From Mycobacterium sp. 852002-51163_SCH5372311 (GTDB lineage Bacteria > Actinomycetota > Actinomycetes > Mycobacteriales > Mycobacteriaceae), in contig NZ_LZIJ01000120.1 in NCBI RefSeq assembly GCF_001667115.1, positions 1 through 64,000 of the forward strand: 64,000 bases of DNA, in the 5' to 3' direction. Position numbers and translations under genes: made by a program. Within the stretch, counting starts at the first letter, position 1, and each line of letters opens with the position of its first letter. Below, in pieces: positions 46,935 through 57,379 of this stretch. The notes below the pieces were generated by a model. The model did not search any database. It was not told the DNA's origin and saw only the letters and a list, made by a program, of their open reading frames with translations.

Positions 46935-48107
46935 TCAGCCAACATACCCAGCGGCAAGCGCAGCACGGCACACCGCGACCGGATCAGCGACCCCGCCGAC
47001 ACTGGCGGCAGCTGCTCGCGCCGCTTCGCGATATCGCGGCGACAACAGCACCTCCCCCACCGCTGCCACCAGCGCATCGGCGGTCAGCGGCCGGATCAGC
47101 CGCGCGCTGCCCTGACGCACCACGCGATTGGCCATCTCCCATTGGTCTCCACCGCCGGGAACCACCACCAACGGCACCGCGGCCAACAGCGTCTTGGCCA
47201 CCATGCCGTGGCCCCCGCCACAGATCACAAGATCGGCATGGGTCAACAGTTCGGACTGGCGCCCCAGTCCCACCACCGCCCACGGCGGCACGGTCAGATC
47301 CGCGCCGCCAAGCCGCGATACCACCAGCCGCGATCCCGGCGGCAATGTGTCGCCCGGTGTCAGGCAGTGCAGGGCGACTTCGGCCAGTCCGGTCGTCCCG
47401 GTCAATGCCGTCGAAGGCGCGACCACTACCACAGGCCCCGCGCCCGCGGGAATCTCCAGCACCCGATCGGTCGGCTCGAAGTGCAACGGACCCACCAGCA
47501 CCGCCTCGGACGGCCAGTCCGGACGCGGCACTTCCAGGGCTGGCAACGTGGCAATCAGCCGTCGCAGCGGCCCCGGGTCTCGCGCAGGCAGCCCGATCTC
47601 GACCCGCACCATCGCACGTTGCTCCAGGCCCGCGCGCCAGGAGCGTGCGGTGAGCGCCCGCATAGCGGCGTCTCGCAGCCGGCCGCGGATACCGGTACCC
47701 GGCGCCAGGCCACTGCCGATCGGCGGCAGGCCCTTTGACGGCAGGTACAGCGGATGCGGGTTGAGTTCGATCCACGGGATGCCCAGCAGCTCGGCGGCCA
47801 TGCCACCGCCCGCGGTGATGACGTCGGACACCACCAGATCGGGCGCCAGGTCGCGCAGCGCCGGTACGTTCAGCACCGCCATCCGGGCGGCCCGGCGGTG
47901 GATCCGGGCGCCGGCGTCCAGATCTTCGTCGTCGGCCACCAGCCCGTCCAGTTCGACGGCCTCAACTCCGGCACCGCGCGCGGCCTCGAGCCATTCCACG
48001 CCGGTGAACAGCGTGGGCTGGTCGCCCGCCGCCAGAAAGCGCTGGCACAGCGCGATCGCGGGAAAGGAGTGCCCGGGATCCGGCCCGGCGACCACCGCGA
48101 CGCGCAC
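46935..48107 (-). CDS. GT1-like (UDP-glycosyltransferase superfamily) glycosyltransferase
   Basis: A 390-residue protein matching Rv2739c. The N-terminal Rossmann fold begins VRVAVVAGPDPGHSFPAIAL. The C-terminal donor site is CGGGHGMVAKTLLAAVPLVV and GGGDQWEMANRVVRQG, as in macrolide and sterol glycosyltransferases. The acceptor is unknown. GTG 48107 is chosen because conserved sequence starts there; ATG 48146 would overlap the divergent ephG start. Confidence 0.88.
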   Translation of the reverse strand: MRVAVVAGPDPGHSFPAIALCQRFLAAGDQPTLFTGVEWLEAARGAGVEAVELDGLVADDEDLDAGARIHRRAARMAVLNVPALRDLAPDLVVSDVITAGGGMAAELLGIPWIELNPHPLYLPSKGLPPIGSGLAPGTGIRGRLRDAAMRALTARSWRAGLEQRAMVRVEIGLPARDPGPLRRLIATLPALEVPRPDWPSEAVLVGPLHFEPTDRVLEIPAGAGPVVVVAPSTALTGTTGLAEVALHCLTPGDTLPPGSRLVVSRLGGADLTVPPWAVVGLGRQSELLTHADLVICGGGHGMVAKTLLAAVPLVVVPGGGDQWEMANRVVRQGSARLIRPLTADALVAAVGEVLLSPRYREAARAAAASVGGVADPVAVCRAALAAGYVG

Positions 48108-48131
48108 TCGCCCTACCCTGCCATAGACGAA

Positions 48132-48137
48132 TACGCT
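48132..48137 (+). promoter_or_regulatory. -10 element of ephG, leaderless type
   Basis: TACGCT lies 7 nt before ATG 48145, with no ribosome binding site. Confidence 0.45.
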
Positions 48138-48144
48138 GGCGACC

Positions 48145-48576
48145 ATGACCGAGCTGACACAGACAACCACCGATAACACCCGCACGGTCGAGGCTTTCCT
48201 GAACGCCTTGCAGGACGAGGACTTCGAGACCATCGAGGCGTTGTTCGCCGACGACCTCGTCTACGAGAACGTTGGGTTGTCCCGCATCCGTGGCGGGCGC
48301 CGAACGGCGAAGCTGCTGAGCAGGATGCAGGGCCGCATCGGGTTCGAGGTGAAGATCCACCGCATCGCCGCCGACGGCAATGCGGTGCTCACCGAACGAA
48401 CCGACGCGCTGATCGTCGGGCCATTGCGCATCCAGTTCTGGGCCTGCGGGATCTTCGAGCTCCGCGACGGACGGATCACGCTGTGGCGCGACTACGTCGA
48501 CGTCTACGACATGCTCAAGGCAACGCTTCGCGGCCTGGTCGCCGTGGTGGTGCCGCCGCTGCGGGCGACCCTCTAG
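48145..48576 (+). CDS. ephG: Limonene-1,2-epoxide hydrolase family epoxide hydrolase EphG
   Basis: A 143-residue protein of the SnoaL-like cone fold, matching Rv2740, which hydrolyses epoxides of lipids and sterols. Residues equivalent to the Asp-Arg-Asp catalytic set are in LTERTDALIVGP and TLWRDYVDVYDM. The conserved WACGIFELRDGRI is present. The next gene starts 4 nt after its stop. Confidence 0.9.
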   Translation: MTELTQTTTDNTRTVEAFLNALQDEDFETIEALFADDLVYENVGLSRIRGGRRTAKLLSRMQGRIGFEVKIHRIAADGNAVLTERTDALIVGPLRIQFWACGIFELRDGRITLWRDYVDVYDMLKATLRGLVAVVVPPLRATL

Positions 48577-48579
48577 CCC

Positions 48580-48978
48580 ATGAGCTCCGACACCGGCCGC
48601 ACCAAGCCGAACGCGATCCAATACATCCGCTACTGCTATGGGGCGCGGCTGCCCGACTCAATGCTGGACTGGGTGCGAAACGACCTGGCGGGCAAAGGCG
48701 CAACCGCCCGAATGATGATCCGCGTTGCGGTTCCCGCCGTGCTGGTGCTGGCGCCGTTCTGGCTGATCCCGACGACGCTCGAAGTCCACCTGAGCATGAC
48801 GTTGCCGATTCTCATTCCGTTCGTGTACTTCTCGCATGCGCTCAACAAGATCTGGCGCCAGCACATGCTGCGGGTCCACGGCCTGAATCCCGAGCTCGTC
48901 AACGAACGCGCCCGTCAGCGCGATGCTCATCTGCACCAGGCGTACATCGAACGGTATGGTCCGCGGCCCGAGGATTAG
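48580..48978 (+). CDS. DUF5313 membrane protein
   Basis: A 132-residue protein with NAIQYIRYCYGARLPDSMLD at the start, then two helices (VAVPAVLVLAPFWLIPTTLE and TLPILIPFVYFSHALNKIW). DUF5313 is mycobacterial and uncharacterised. It follows ephG directly, and a 56-bp repeat pair follows it. In M. tuberculosis this place holds PE_PGRS47. Confidence 0.8.
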   Translation: MSSDTGRTKPNAIQYIRYCYGARLPDSMLDWVRNDLAGKGATARMMIRVAVPAVLVLAPFWLIPTTLEVHLSMTLPILIPFVYFSHALNKIWRQHMLRVHGLNPELVNERARQRDAHLHQAYIERYGPRPED

Positions 48979-48988
48979 TGCCGTTGGC

Positions 48989-49085
48989 GGCGACCCGCTT
49001 CGCCCGGCTACGCCGCGCTTGCGATCGCCGCTAGTCTCGATGGCGGCGACCCGCTTCGCCCGGCTACGCCGCGCTTGCGATCGCC
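48989..49085. repeat. 56-bp tandem repeat, two copies, between convergent genes
   Basis: Two identical 41-bp cores (48989-49029, 49045-49085) beginning GGCGACCCGCTTCGCCCGG and ending CTTGCGATCGCC, 56 bp apart. The ends GGCGA/TCGCC are inverted. It occupies the gap between the DUF5313 gene and pspM, which end toward each other. Confidence 0.85.
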
Positions 49086-49086
49086 G

Positions 49087-49908
49087 CTAGTGCCGTTGCA
49101 ATCCGCTGAGTTCGTCGAAGGCCTGCGCCCAGCCGACCAGCCGGTCGGTGGCGTCGACCAGCTCCGCGCGGTAACGCTGCTGAGAGAACCCGACGGCGCC
49201 GGGAACCGCCTCGCCGTTCGCCGAAGACACCAATTGCGCTGCGGCGGTGACCATTACGTTGTACTGACGAACGCCTTCGCTCAGCTGCGCGGTGTAGGCG
49301 TTGATGGTGGGCGCCAGATGTGACCGCGACGATTCGGCGTAGTACGCCGCGCGCTCCATCGACACCACCTGGGCGGCGGTGGCCGCCATGGCCGCTGATG
49401 TCCGGTTGGCCGCGACCGTCAGGTCACGGATTTCGGCCGTCGGCAATATCGCCCCGCGCTCCATGACGCCCAGCAGCGAGAAAAACCCGCGTTCGGAGGC
49501 GCCGAGCGCGGACATCGCGGGCCGCGCCGCCGAGCCGGGCGGGGGCAGCCGGCGGATGTTCGCTGGCCGCGGCGCCGGCAACGGTTCCTTGCGCAGCCAG
49601 CGGTAGCGAAGCAACAACAGCGTTGCCGGAATGGCTTCGCCAGCGGCGATCAGCAGCGTGATCAGCAACACCCAGAACGGTGTGCTCCACGACGCCAGCA
49701 ACGTCGTCACAAGTCCCCAGAACACGACGCCGGCACTGAAGATCAGCCCCCATCGCAAGGCTCGACGACGACGGCGAAGCCACCGCGCGCGCGGATCGAT
49801 CACGGCGTTGACCTTCGCGGCGACCAGGTCGGACCAATCCCCCACGGTGTCAAAGCCGCGCCGGAGCAATTCGCGCCATTGCCCGTCCTGGATCGTTTTC
49901 ACCGTCAT
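49087..49908 (-). CDS. pspM: PspM, membrane partner of PspA
   Basis: A 273-residue protein matching Rv2743c. Two helices (WGLIFSAGVVFWGLVTTLLA and WVLLITLLIAAGEAIPATLL) are followed by a soluble helical domain (FFSLLGVMERGAILPTAEIR, RYRAELVDATDRLVGWAQAF). In M. tuberculosis it works with PspA and ClgR in the envelope-stress response. It lies 18 bp after pspA. The pspN gene that follows in M. tuberculosis is absent. Confidence 0.88.
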   Translation of the reverse strand: MTVKTIQDGQWRELLRRGFDTVGDWSDLVAAKVNAVIDPRARWLRRRRRALRWGLIFSAGVVFWGLVTTLLASWSTPFWVLLITLLIAAGEAIPATLLLLRYRWLRKEPLPAPRPANIRRLPPPGSAARPAMSALGASERGFFSLLGVMERGAILPTAEIRDLTVAANRTSAAMAATAAQVVSMERAAYYAESSRSHLAPTINAYTAQLSEGVRQYNVMVTAAAQLVSSANGEAVPGAVGFSQQRYRAELVDATDRLVGWAQAFDELSGLQRH

Positions 49909-49926
49909 CTGGGACCCTCCGTGTGA

Positions 49927-50748
49927 CTACTGGCCAAACGGCTTCTCAGCGACCGTCCCGCGGCTGGGGTCGGCGGCTGCCGGCGTCGCCGGGGTGCCGG
50001 GCGCCGCACCACCGGTCGGCAACGCTTCCCCGCGCATCGAGGCGCGGATCTGCTCCAACCGGGAATGACCGGCCATCTCCACGCCGGCCTGCTGAACCTC
50101 GAGCATGCGGCCTTGAACAGAGCTTTGCGCAAGCTCAGCCGACCCGAGCGCGTTGGCGTAACGACGTTCGATCTTGTCCCGCACCTCGTCCAGGCTCGGG
50201 GTGTTGCCCGGTGCGGCGATCTCGCTCATCGACCGCAGCGACGCGCTGACCTGCTCCTGCATCTTCGCTTGCTCGAGCTGGCTGAGCAGCTTGGTGCGCT
50301 CGGCGATCTTCTGCTGCAGCACCATCGCGTTCTGCTCGACGGCCTTCTTGGCCTGGGCCGCCGCGCCGAGAGCCTGGTCGTGCAACGTCTTGAGGTCTTC
50401 GACGCTCTGCTCGGCGGTCACCAGCTGGGCGGCGAACGCTTCGGCGGCGTTGTTGTACTCGACGGCCTTGGCGGCGTCTCCGGCGGCGGTGGCCTGGTCC
50501 GCCAATGTCAGCGCCTGGCGCACGTTGACCTGCAGCTTCTCGATGTCGGCCAACTGCCGGTTGAGCCGCATCTCGAGTTGGCGCTGGTTGCCGATCACCT
50601 GTGCCGCCTGCTGGGTCAGCGCCTGGTGGGTGCGTTGCGCTTCCTCGATGGCCTGCTGAATCTGCACTTTGGGGTCGGCGTGCTCGTCAATCTTGGCGTT
50701 GAACAGCGCCATGAGGTACTTCCACGCTTTGACGAACGGATTGGCCAT
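49927..50748 (-). CDS. pspA: PspA/35-kDa antigen, envelope-stress coiled-coil protein
   Basis: A 273-residue PspA/IM30 protein matching Rv2744c. The membrane-binding helix is [20 protein letters not shown]. Long coiled coils follow (about 30-220: [40 protein letters not shown]). The Pro/Ala/Gly-rich tail is typical of mycobacteria. ATG 50748 matches the known N-terminus. The 139-bp gap to clgR may hold a separate promoter. Confidence 0.94.
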   Translation of the reverse strand: MANPFVKAWKYLMALFNAKIDEHADPKVQIQQAIEEAQRTHQALTQQAAQVIGNQRQLEMRLNRQLADIEKLQVNVRQALTLADQATAAGDAAKAVEYNNAAEAFAAQLVTAEQSVEDLKTLHDQALGAAAQAKKAVEQNAMVLQQKIAERTKLLSQLEQAKMQEQVSASLRSMSEIAAPGNTPSLDEVRDKIERRYANALGSAELAQSSVQGRMLEVQQAGVEMAGHSRLEQIRASMRGEALPTGGAAPGTPATPAAADPSRGTVAEKPFGQ

Positions 50749-50887
50749 GTGTGAGCTCCGCCTTCGGTTCGGTTGCCTTGTGCTGTGCCTGTGTGGGCTG
50801 CTTACCCTGCCGCTCAATTTAGTGCGTCAGCGGCGATCTCCCCACCCTTCGTGCGCTTCTGCTTGTCTGCGCCGCCTCTTTGGGCAC

Positions 50888-51226
50888 TCAGGCCACCGCC
50901 AGCGACACGACAGGCGGGATGACGACCTTCGTGCTGGCGTCGATAGCAGGGCCGCCTGCCGGTTTGGCCGGCTCGGTGTAAGCAGCGTGTTCCTCGCGGG
51001 CCAGCTGCTCACCGGCACCGATGAGCACCGCCGACAACGGGAGCTCCAGCGCGTCGCAGATAGCGTTGAGCAGCTCGCTGGAGGGCTCCTTGCGGCCGCG
51101 CTCGACCTCCGACAGATATCCGAGACTCACCCGCGCCGAGTCGGACACCTGCCGCAGTGTCCGGCCCTGCGACATCCGGGCCCGGCGCAGCACGTCGCCG
51201 ATGACCTCCCGCACCAATAGGGCCAT
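50888..51226 (-). CDS. clgR: ClgR, XRE-family stress regulator
   Basis: A 112-residue activator of clp protease and psp genes. The helix-turn-helix is [31 protein letters not shown] (first 60 residues). The C-terminal VVSLAVA resembles tags degraded by ClpP, which controls ClgR level. ATG 51226 follows AGAGGAGAG. Two 18-bp direct repeats lie just upstream. Confidence 0.94.
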   Translation of the reverse strand: MALLVREVIGDVLRRARMSQGRTLRQVSDSARVSLGYLSEVERGRKEPSSELLNAICDALELPLSAVLIGAGEQLAREEHAAYTEPAKPAGGPAIDASTKVVIPPVVSLAVA

Positions 51227-51239
51227 GGAGCTCTCCTCT

Positions 51240-51275
51240 GTGTCTAAAACGCCTGCAGTGTCTAAAGCGCCTGCA
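51240..51275 (-). repeat. Tandem 18-bp direct repeat upstream of clgR
   Basis: Units 51240-51257 and 51258-51275 read GTGTCTAAAACGCCTGCA and GTGTCTAAAGCGCCTGCA, differing at one base. They end 13 bp before the clgR start and could be a duplicated promoter or regulator site. Confidence 0.6.
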
Positions 51276-51349
51276 CGCTCGGGTCACGCCGGCATCCGAA
51301 AGCAACGGTCATCAGGTCAACGCGGGCAGCGGTGGTGTTGGTTCCCCGA

Positions 51350-51940
51350 TCAGCGGGGTGTCTGGCGAACTTCCCGCACCGCGGAGGCCACATAATCGAT
51401 GCCGGTGACGATCGTGAGGATGATCGCGATGGCCATCACGACTACCGCCGACGCGTGCAGCGCACCCGAAAGCGGCAAGACGAACAGGCCGATCGCCACC
51501 GCCTGAGTCAGGGTCTTCAGTTTGCCGCCCCAGCTCGCGGGAATGACGCCCCGCCGAATAACCGACAACCGCAATACCGTCACGCCAACCTCGCGGGTAA
51601 GAATCAATATCGTGACCCACCACGGCAAGTCGTGGAGCATCGACAGTCCGATCAATGCCGAGCCGATCAGGGCTTTGTCGGCGATCGGGTCGACGAACGC
51701 GCCGAATTCGGTGGCCATGCCGTAGTTGCGCGCCAGCTGACCGTCCAATCGATCGGTGAAGCAGGCAACGGCGAAAATCGCCCACGCCACGATGCGTGCC
51801 GACGTGACGTGGCCGCCCCCGTAAAACAGTGCGAACAGGAAAATCGGCACCATCACCAGCCGCAGACCGGTCAGCCCGTTAGCCAGGTTGGCGATGCGGG
51901 CGCGGCCCCCTACAGAACTCACTTGAGGCTGCCCCGACAC
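51350..51940 (-). CDS. pgsA3: CDP-alcohol phosphatidyltransferase PgsA3 (PGP synthase type)
   Basis: A 196-residue membrane enzyme, CDP-diacylglycerol plus glycerol-3-phosphate to phosphatidylglycerophosphate by family. The motif D-x2-DG-x2-AR-x8-G-x3-D-x3-D is present as DRLDGQLARNYGMATEFGAF followed by VDPIADK. Helices include LRLVMVPIFLFALFYGG and LTQAVAIGLFVLPLSG. GTG 51940 is fixed by a TATTCT -10 element 6 nt upstream. It precedes clgR. Confidence 0.92.
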   Translation of the reverse strand: MSGQPQVSSVGGRARIANLANGLTGLRLVMVPIFLFALFYGGGHVTSARIVAWAIFAVACFTDRLDGQLARNYGMATEFGAFVDPIADKALIGSALIGLSMLHDLPWWVTILILTREVGVTVLRLSVIRRGVIPASWGGKLKTLTQAVAIGLFVLPLSGALHASAVVVMAIAIILTIVTGIDYVASAVREVRQTPR

Positions 51941-51946
51941 GGCAAC

Positions 51947-51952
51947 AGAATA
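51947..51952 (-). promoter_or_regulatory. -10 element of pgsA3, leaderless type
   Basis: On the minus strand TATTCT ends 6 nt before GTG 51940, with no ribosome binding site. Confidence 0.5.
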
Positions 51953-51985
51953 ACGGTCGACCAGCTGAACCGTCCTTGATGTCGA

Positions 51986-51991
51986 TACTGT
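51986..51991 (+). promoter_or_regulatory. -10 element of argA, leaderless type
   Basis: TACTGT ends 5 nt before GTG 51997. The two divergent promoters of pgsA3 and argA share a 56-bp gap. Confidence 0.45.
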
Positions 51992-51996
51992 TACCC

Positions 51997-52521
51997 GTGA
52001 CCGAAAGCCCAGGGGATCACCGGCCGCTGGTTCGGCGTGCGCGAACATCCGACGTTCCCGCGATCAAACGACTCGTCGACACCTACGCGGGAAAGATCCT
52101 GCTGGAGAAGAACCTCGTGACGTTGTATGAGGCCGTGCAGGAATTCTGGGTGGCCGAACACCCCGAACAACCAGGGCATGTGGTCGGGTGCGGAGCGCTG
52201 CACGTGCTGTGGTCCGACCTCGGCGAAATTCGCACCGTCGCAGTCGATCCGGCCATCACCGGCCACGGTATCGGCCACGCCATCGTCAACCGGCTGCTCG
52301 AGGTCGCGCGTGAGCTGGAGCTGAAGCGCCTGTTCGTATTGACCTTCGAGACGGAATTCTTCGCCCGCCACGGATTTACCGAGATCGAGGGCACGCCGGT
52401 CACCGCGGAGGTGTTCGAAGAGATGTGCCGCTCCTACGACATCGGGGTGGCCGAATTCCTCGATCTGAGCTACGTCAAGCCGAACATCCTGGGCAATTCC
52501 CGAATGCTGCTGGTTTTGTAA
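51997..52521 (+). CDS. argA: N-acetylglutamate synthase (short GNAT-type ArgA)
   Basis: A 174-residue acetyltransferase catalysing the first step of arginine synthesis, same length as Rv2747. GNAT core: VRRARTSDVPAIKRLVDTYA, VVGCGALHVLWSDLGEIRTV, VDPAITGHGIGHAIVNRLLE (acetyl-CoA loop), FVLTFETEFFARHGFTEIEG. Start GTG 51997 agrees with conserved length. Confidence 0.95.
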   Translation: MTESPGDHRPLVRRARTSDVPAIKRLVDTYAGKILLEKNLVTLYEAVQEFWVAEHPEQPGHVVGCGALHVLWSDLGEIRTVAVDPAITGHGIGHAIVNRLLEVARELELKRLFVLTFETEFFARHGFTEIEGTPVTAEVFEEMCRSYDIGVAEFLDLSYVKPNILGNSRMLLVL

Positions 52522-52546
52522 GCGCGAGCAGTAGCTGACATAGGCG

Positions 52547-55018
<2,472 letters not shown>

Positions 55019-55187
55019 GGGGGCAAGCCTAGTCGCAATTACCTCATATGCACCAACCGCCACACTGGTAACGGCAAGCTCCTCCGCCCATGTGCTCGTC
55101 CCGTCGGCAGAATCCGTGAGTAGGGTGACAAACGTTGACCCAGCGTCGATCCCGCCGCCACCGCTCGCCGCCACAGGAGGCTCCACT

Positions 55188-55502
55188 ATGCCCGTCGTCG
55201 TCGTCGCCACCCTGACCGTCAAGCCCGAGTCGGTCGACACCGTCCGCGACATCCTCACCACCGCGGTCGAAGAGGTGCACGACGAACCGGGCTGTCAGCT
55301 GTACTCGCTGCACCAGACCGGCGAGACCTTTGTCTTCGTCGAGCAGTGGGCCGATCCTGAGGCGCTCAAGGCGCACAGCACCGCACCCGCGGTGGGCAAG
55401 ATGTTCTCCGCCGCCGGCGAGCACCTGGCCGGACCGCCGGACATCAAGATGCTCGAGCCCATCCCCGCGGGCGATTCAAGCAAGGGTCAGCTCCGCCCCT
55501 GA
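55188..55502 (+). CDS. ABM-domain (antibiotic biosynthesis monooxygenase-like) protein
   Basis: A 104-residue ferredoxin-like dimeric barrel matching Rv2749: [60 protein letters not shown]. No substrate is known. ATG 55188 follows AGGAGG by 7 nt. It overlaps the SDR gene as TGATG, first of a three-gene operon. The 169-bp gap to the divergent ftsK carries its promoter, not recognised. Confidence 0.9.
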   Translation: MPVVVVATLTVKPESVDTVRDILTTAVEEVHDEPGCQLYSLHQTGETFVFVEQWADPEALKAHSTAPAVGKMFSAAGEHLAGPPDIKMLEPIPAGDSSKGQLRP

Positions 55503-56329
55503 TGGGCCGGCCGCTGGAAGGTCCGCTCAAGGGCCAAGTCGCCTTCATCACCGGCGCCGCGCGCGGCCAGGGTCGCGCCTATGCGGTTCGGCTGGCGTCC
55601 GAGGGCGCGAACGTGATCGCCGTCGACCTGTGCCAGCCGATCGCCAGCGTTCCCTACCCGCTGGGGACTACGGAGGACCTCGCGGCAACGGTCAAGCTCG
55701 TCGAGGACACCGGGGCGCGCATCGTGGCCAGACAAGCCGACGTCCGCAACCGCGAATCGCTGGCCGACGCGTTGCAAGCGGGCCTCGACGAGTTCGGTCG
55801 CCTCGACATCGTCATCGCCAACGCCGGAATCGCGCCCATGCAGTCCGCCGACGCCTGGGACGACGTCATCGACGTCAACCTCACCGGCGCCTACCACACC
55901 GTCGACGTTGCGGTGCCGACGATGGTCGAGCAGGGTACCGGCGGGTCGATCGTGCTGATCAGTTCGGCGGCGGGACTGGCCGGCATCGGCAGCGCCGATG
56001 CCGGCTCTATCGGCTACACCGCCGCCAAACACGGATTGGTGGGTTTGATGCGGTTGTACGCCAATCTGCTTGCCCGGCACAACATCCGGGTAAACTCGAT
56101 ACATCCGTCGGGCGTGGACACGCCGATGATCAACAACGAGTTCACCCGCAGTTGGCTCGCCGACCTGGCCGCCGAGGGCGCAGCCCAGGGCAACGCCAAC
56201 GCGCTGCCTGTGCAGATCATGCAGCCCGACGACATCGCCGACGCCGTCGCATGGCTGGTGTCCGACCAAGCCCGCTACATCACCGGCGTCACCCTGCCGG
56301 TCGATGCCGGCTGCGTGAACAAGCGCTGA
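55502..56329 (+). CDS. Short-chain dehydrogenase/reductase, mycofactocin-coupled type
   Basis: A 275-residue protein matching Rv2750. NAD motif [31 protein letters not shown] (NAG), catalytic [20 protein letters not shown] and [20 protein letters not shown]. The inserted segment after the second strand ([20 protein letters not shown]) is typical of SDRs that depend on mycofactocin. The substrate is unknown. Middle gene of the operon. Confidence 0.9.
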   Translation: MGRPLEGPLKGQVAFITGAARGQGRAYAVRLASEGANVIAVDLCQPIASVPYPLGTTEDLAATVKLVEDTGARIVARQADVRNRESLADALQAGLDEFGRLDIVIANAGIAPMQSADAWDDVIDVNLTGAYHTVDVAVPTMVEQGTGGSIVLISSAAGLAGIGSADAGSIGYTAAKHGLVGLMRLYANLLARHNIRVNSIHPSGVDTPMINNEFTRSWLADLAAEGAAQGNANALPVQIMQPDDIADAVAWLVSDQARYITGVTLPVDAGCVNKR

Positions 56330-56331
56330 CC

Positions 56332-57204
56332 ATGAGCCGAAACCCAGCCGCGCAGACCGCCTTCGGCCCGATGGTGTTGACGGCCGTCGAGCAGCACGAG
56401 CCACCCGGTCAACGCCTGGTCGAGGACGACCTCGCCGAACTGTTCCTGCCAATCCCGTTGCGGCTGCTCGTCCTCGCGACTCGCCCGGCCCGCGTACGGC
56501 GCGCATTCATCGGCGCGTCGGAGTGGACCGGCCGCGGTCTGTGGGCCAATCTGGCCTGTCGCAAGCGTTTCATCGGCGACAAGCTCGCCGAGGCGGTCGA
56601 AGACATCGATGCGGTCGTGGTCTTGGGTGCCGGATTGGACACCCGCGCCTACCAATTGACGCGACGAATCCGCAAACCGGTCTTCGAGGTGGACCTGCCG
56701 GTCAACATCGCCCGCAAGGCCAAAACGGTACGACGGGTGCTGGGCGATCTCCCGCTCTCGGTCCGATTGGTGGCCCTGGACTTCGAGCATGACGACCTGC
56801 TCACCGCGCTGGCCGAGCACGGCTACCGGACCGACTACCGAGTCTTCTTCATCTGGGAAGGTGTCACTCAGTACCTCACCGAGGATGCTGTCCGGGCGAC
56901 GCTGGAAGGGCTGCGCCCCACGGCGCCGGGCAGCCGAATGGTGTTCACGTACGTCCGCCGCGACTTCATCGACGGCACCAACCGGTACGGCACCCGCACC
57001 CTGTATCGCTCCGTGCGCCAGCGAAAGCACCTGTGGCACTTCGGGTTACTGCCCGAGGAGGTGCCGGATTTTCTCGCCGGATACGGTTGGCGGCTGCTGG
57101 AGCAGGCTGGGCCCGACGACCTGATGCAACGCTACATCCAGCCCACCGGCCGCAAGCTCGAGGCATCACAGATCGAGTGGTCGGCGTACGCGGAGAAGAC
57201 CTGA
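56332..57204 (+). CDS. SAM-dependent methyltransferase (leucine carboxyl methyltransferase-like)
   Basis: A 290-residue protein matching Rv2751. SAM site VVVLGAGLDTRAYQLTRRIR and FEVDLPVNIARKAKTVRRVL, then YRVFFIWEGVTQYLTEDAVR and RRDFIDGTNRYGTRTLYRSV, as in the mycobacterial LCM-like family. The substrate is unknown. ATG 56332 is 2 nt after the SDR stop. Repeats follow its end. Confidence 0.88.
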   Translation: MSRNPAAQTAFGPMVLTAVEQHEPPGQRLVEDDLAELFLPIPLRLLVLATRPARVRRAFIGASEWTGRGLWANLACRKRFIGDKLAEAVEDIDAVVVLGAGLDTRAYQLTRRIRKPVFEVDLPVNIARKAKTVRRVLGDLPLSVRLVALDFEHDDLLTALAEHGYRTDYRVFFIWEGVTQYLTEDAVRATLEGLRPTAPGSRMVFTYVRRDFIDGTNRYGTRTLYRSVRQRKHLWHFGLLPEEVPDFLAGYGWRLLEQAGPDDLMQRYIQPTGRKLEASQIEWSAYAEKT

Positions 57205-57223
57205 CGCCACTAGACCTGATGGT

Positions 57224-57376
57224 GGCGACCCGCCTCGCCCGGCTCCGCCGCGCTCGCGATCGCCACTAGACCTGATGGTGGCGACCCGCCTCGCCCGGCT
57301 CCGCCGCGCTCGCGATCGCCACTAGACCCAATGGTGGCGACCCGCCTCGCCCGGCTCCGCCGCGCTCGCGATCGCC
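57224..57376. repeat. 56-bp tandem repeat, three copies, between convergent genes
   Basis: Three identical 41-bp cores (57224-57264, 57280-57320, 57336-57376), beginning GGCGACCCGCCTCGCCCGG and ending CTCGCGATCGCC, spaced exactly 56 bp. They differ from the 49-kb copies at three bases only. They fill the gap between the methyltransferase and RNase J genes, which converge; the last core ends 3 bp before the RNase J stop. Confidence 0.88.
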
Positions 57377-57379
57377 ACG

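Noticed and set aside
45906..47738. 610-residue plus-strand frame across the FhuF, DUF3046 and glycosyltransferase genes
   Set aside because: It runs through three well-supported genes in other frames and has a low-complexity, Arg-rich composition.
57207..57379. Possible CRISPR array
   Set aside because: The spacers between the 41-bp cores are 15 bp and nearly identical, and there are no cas genes; this is a plain tandem repeat.
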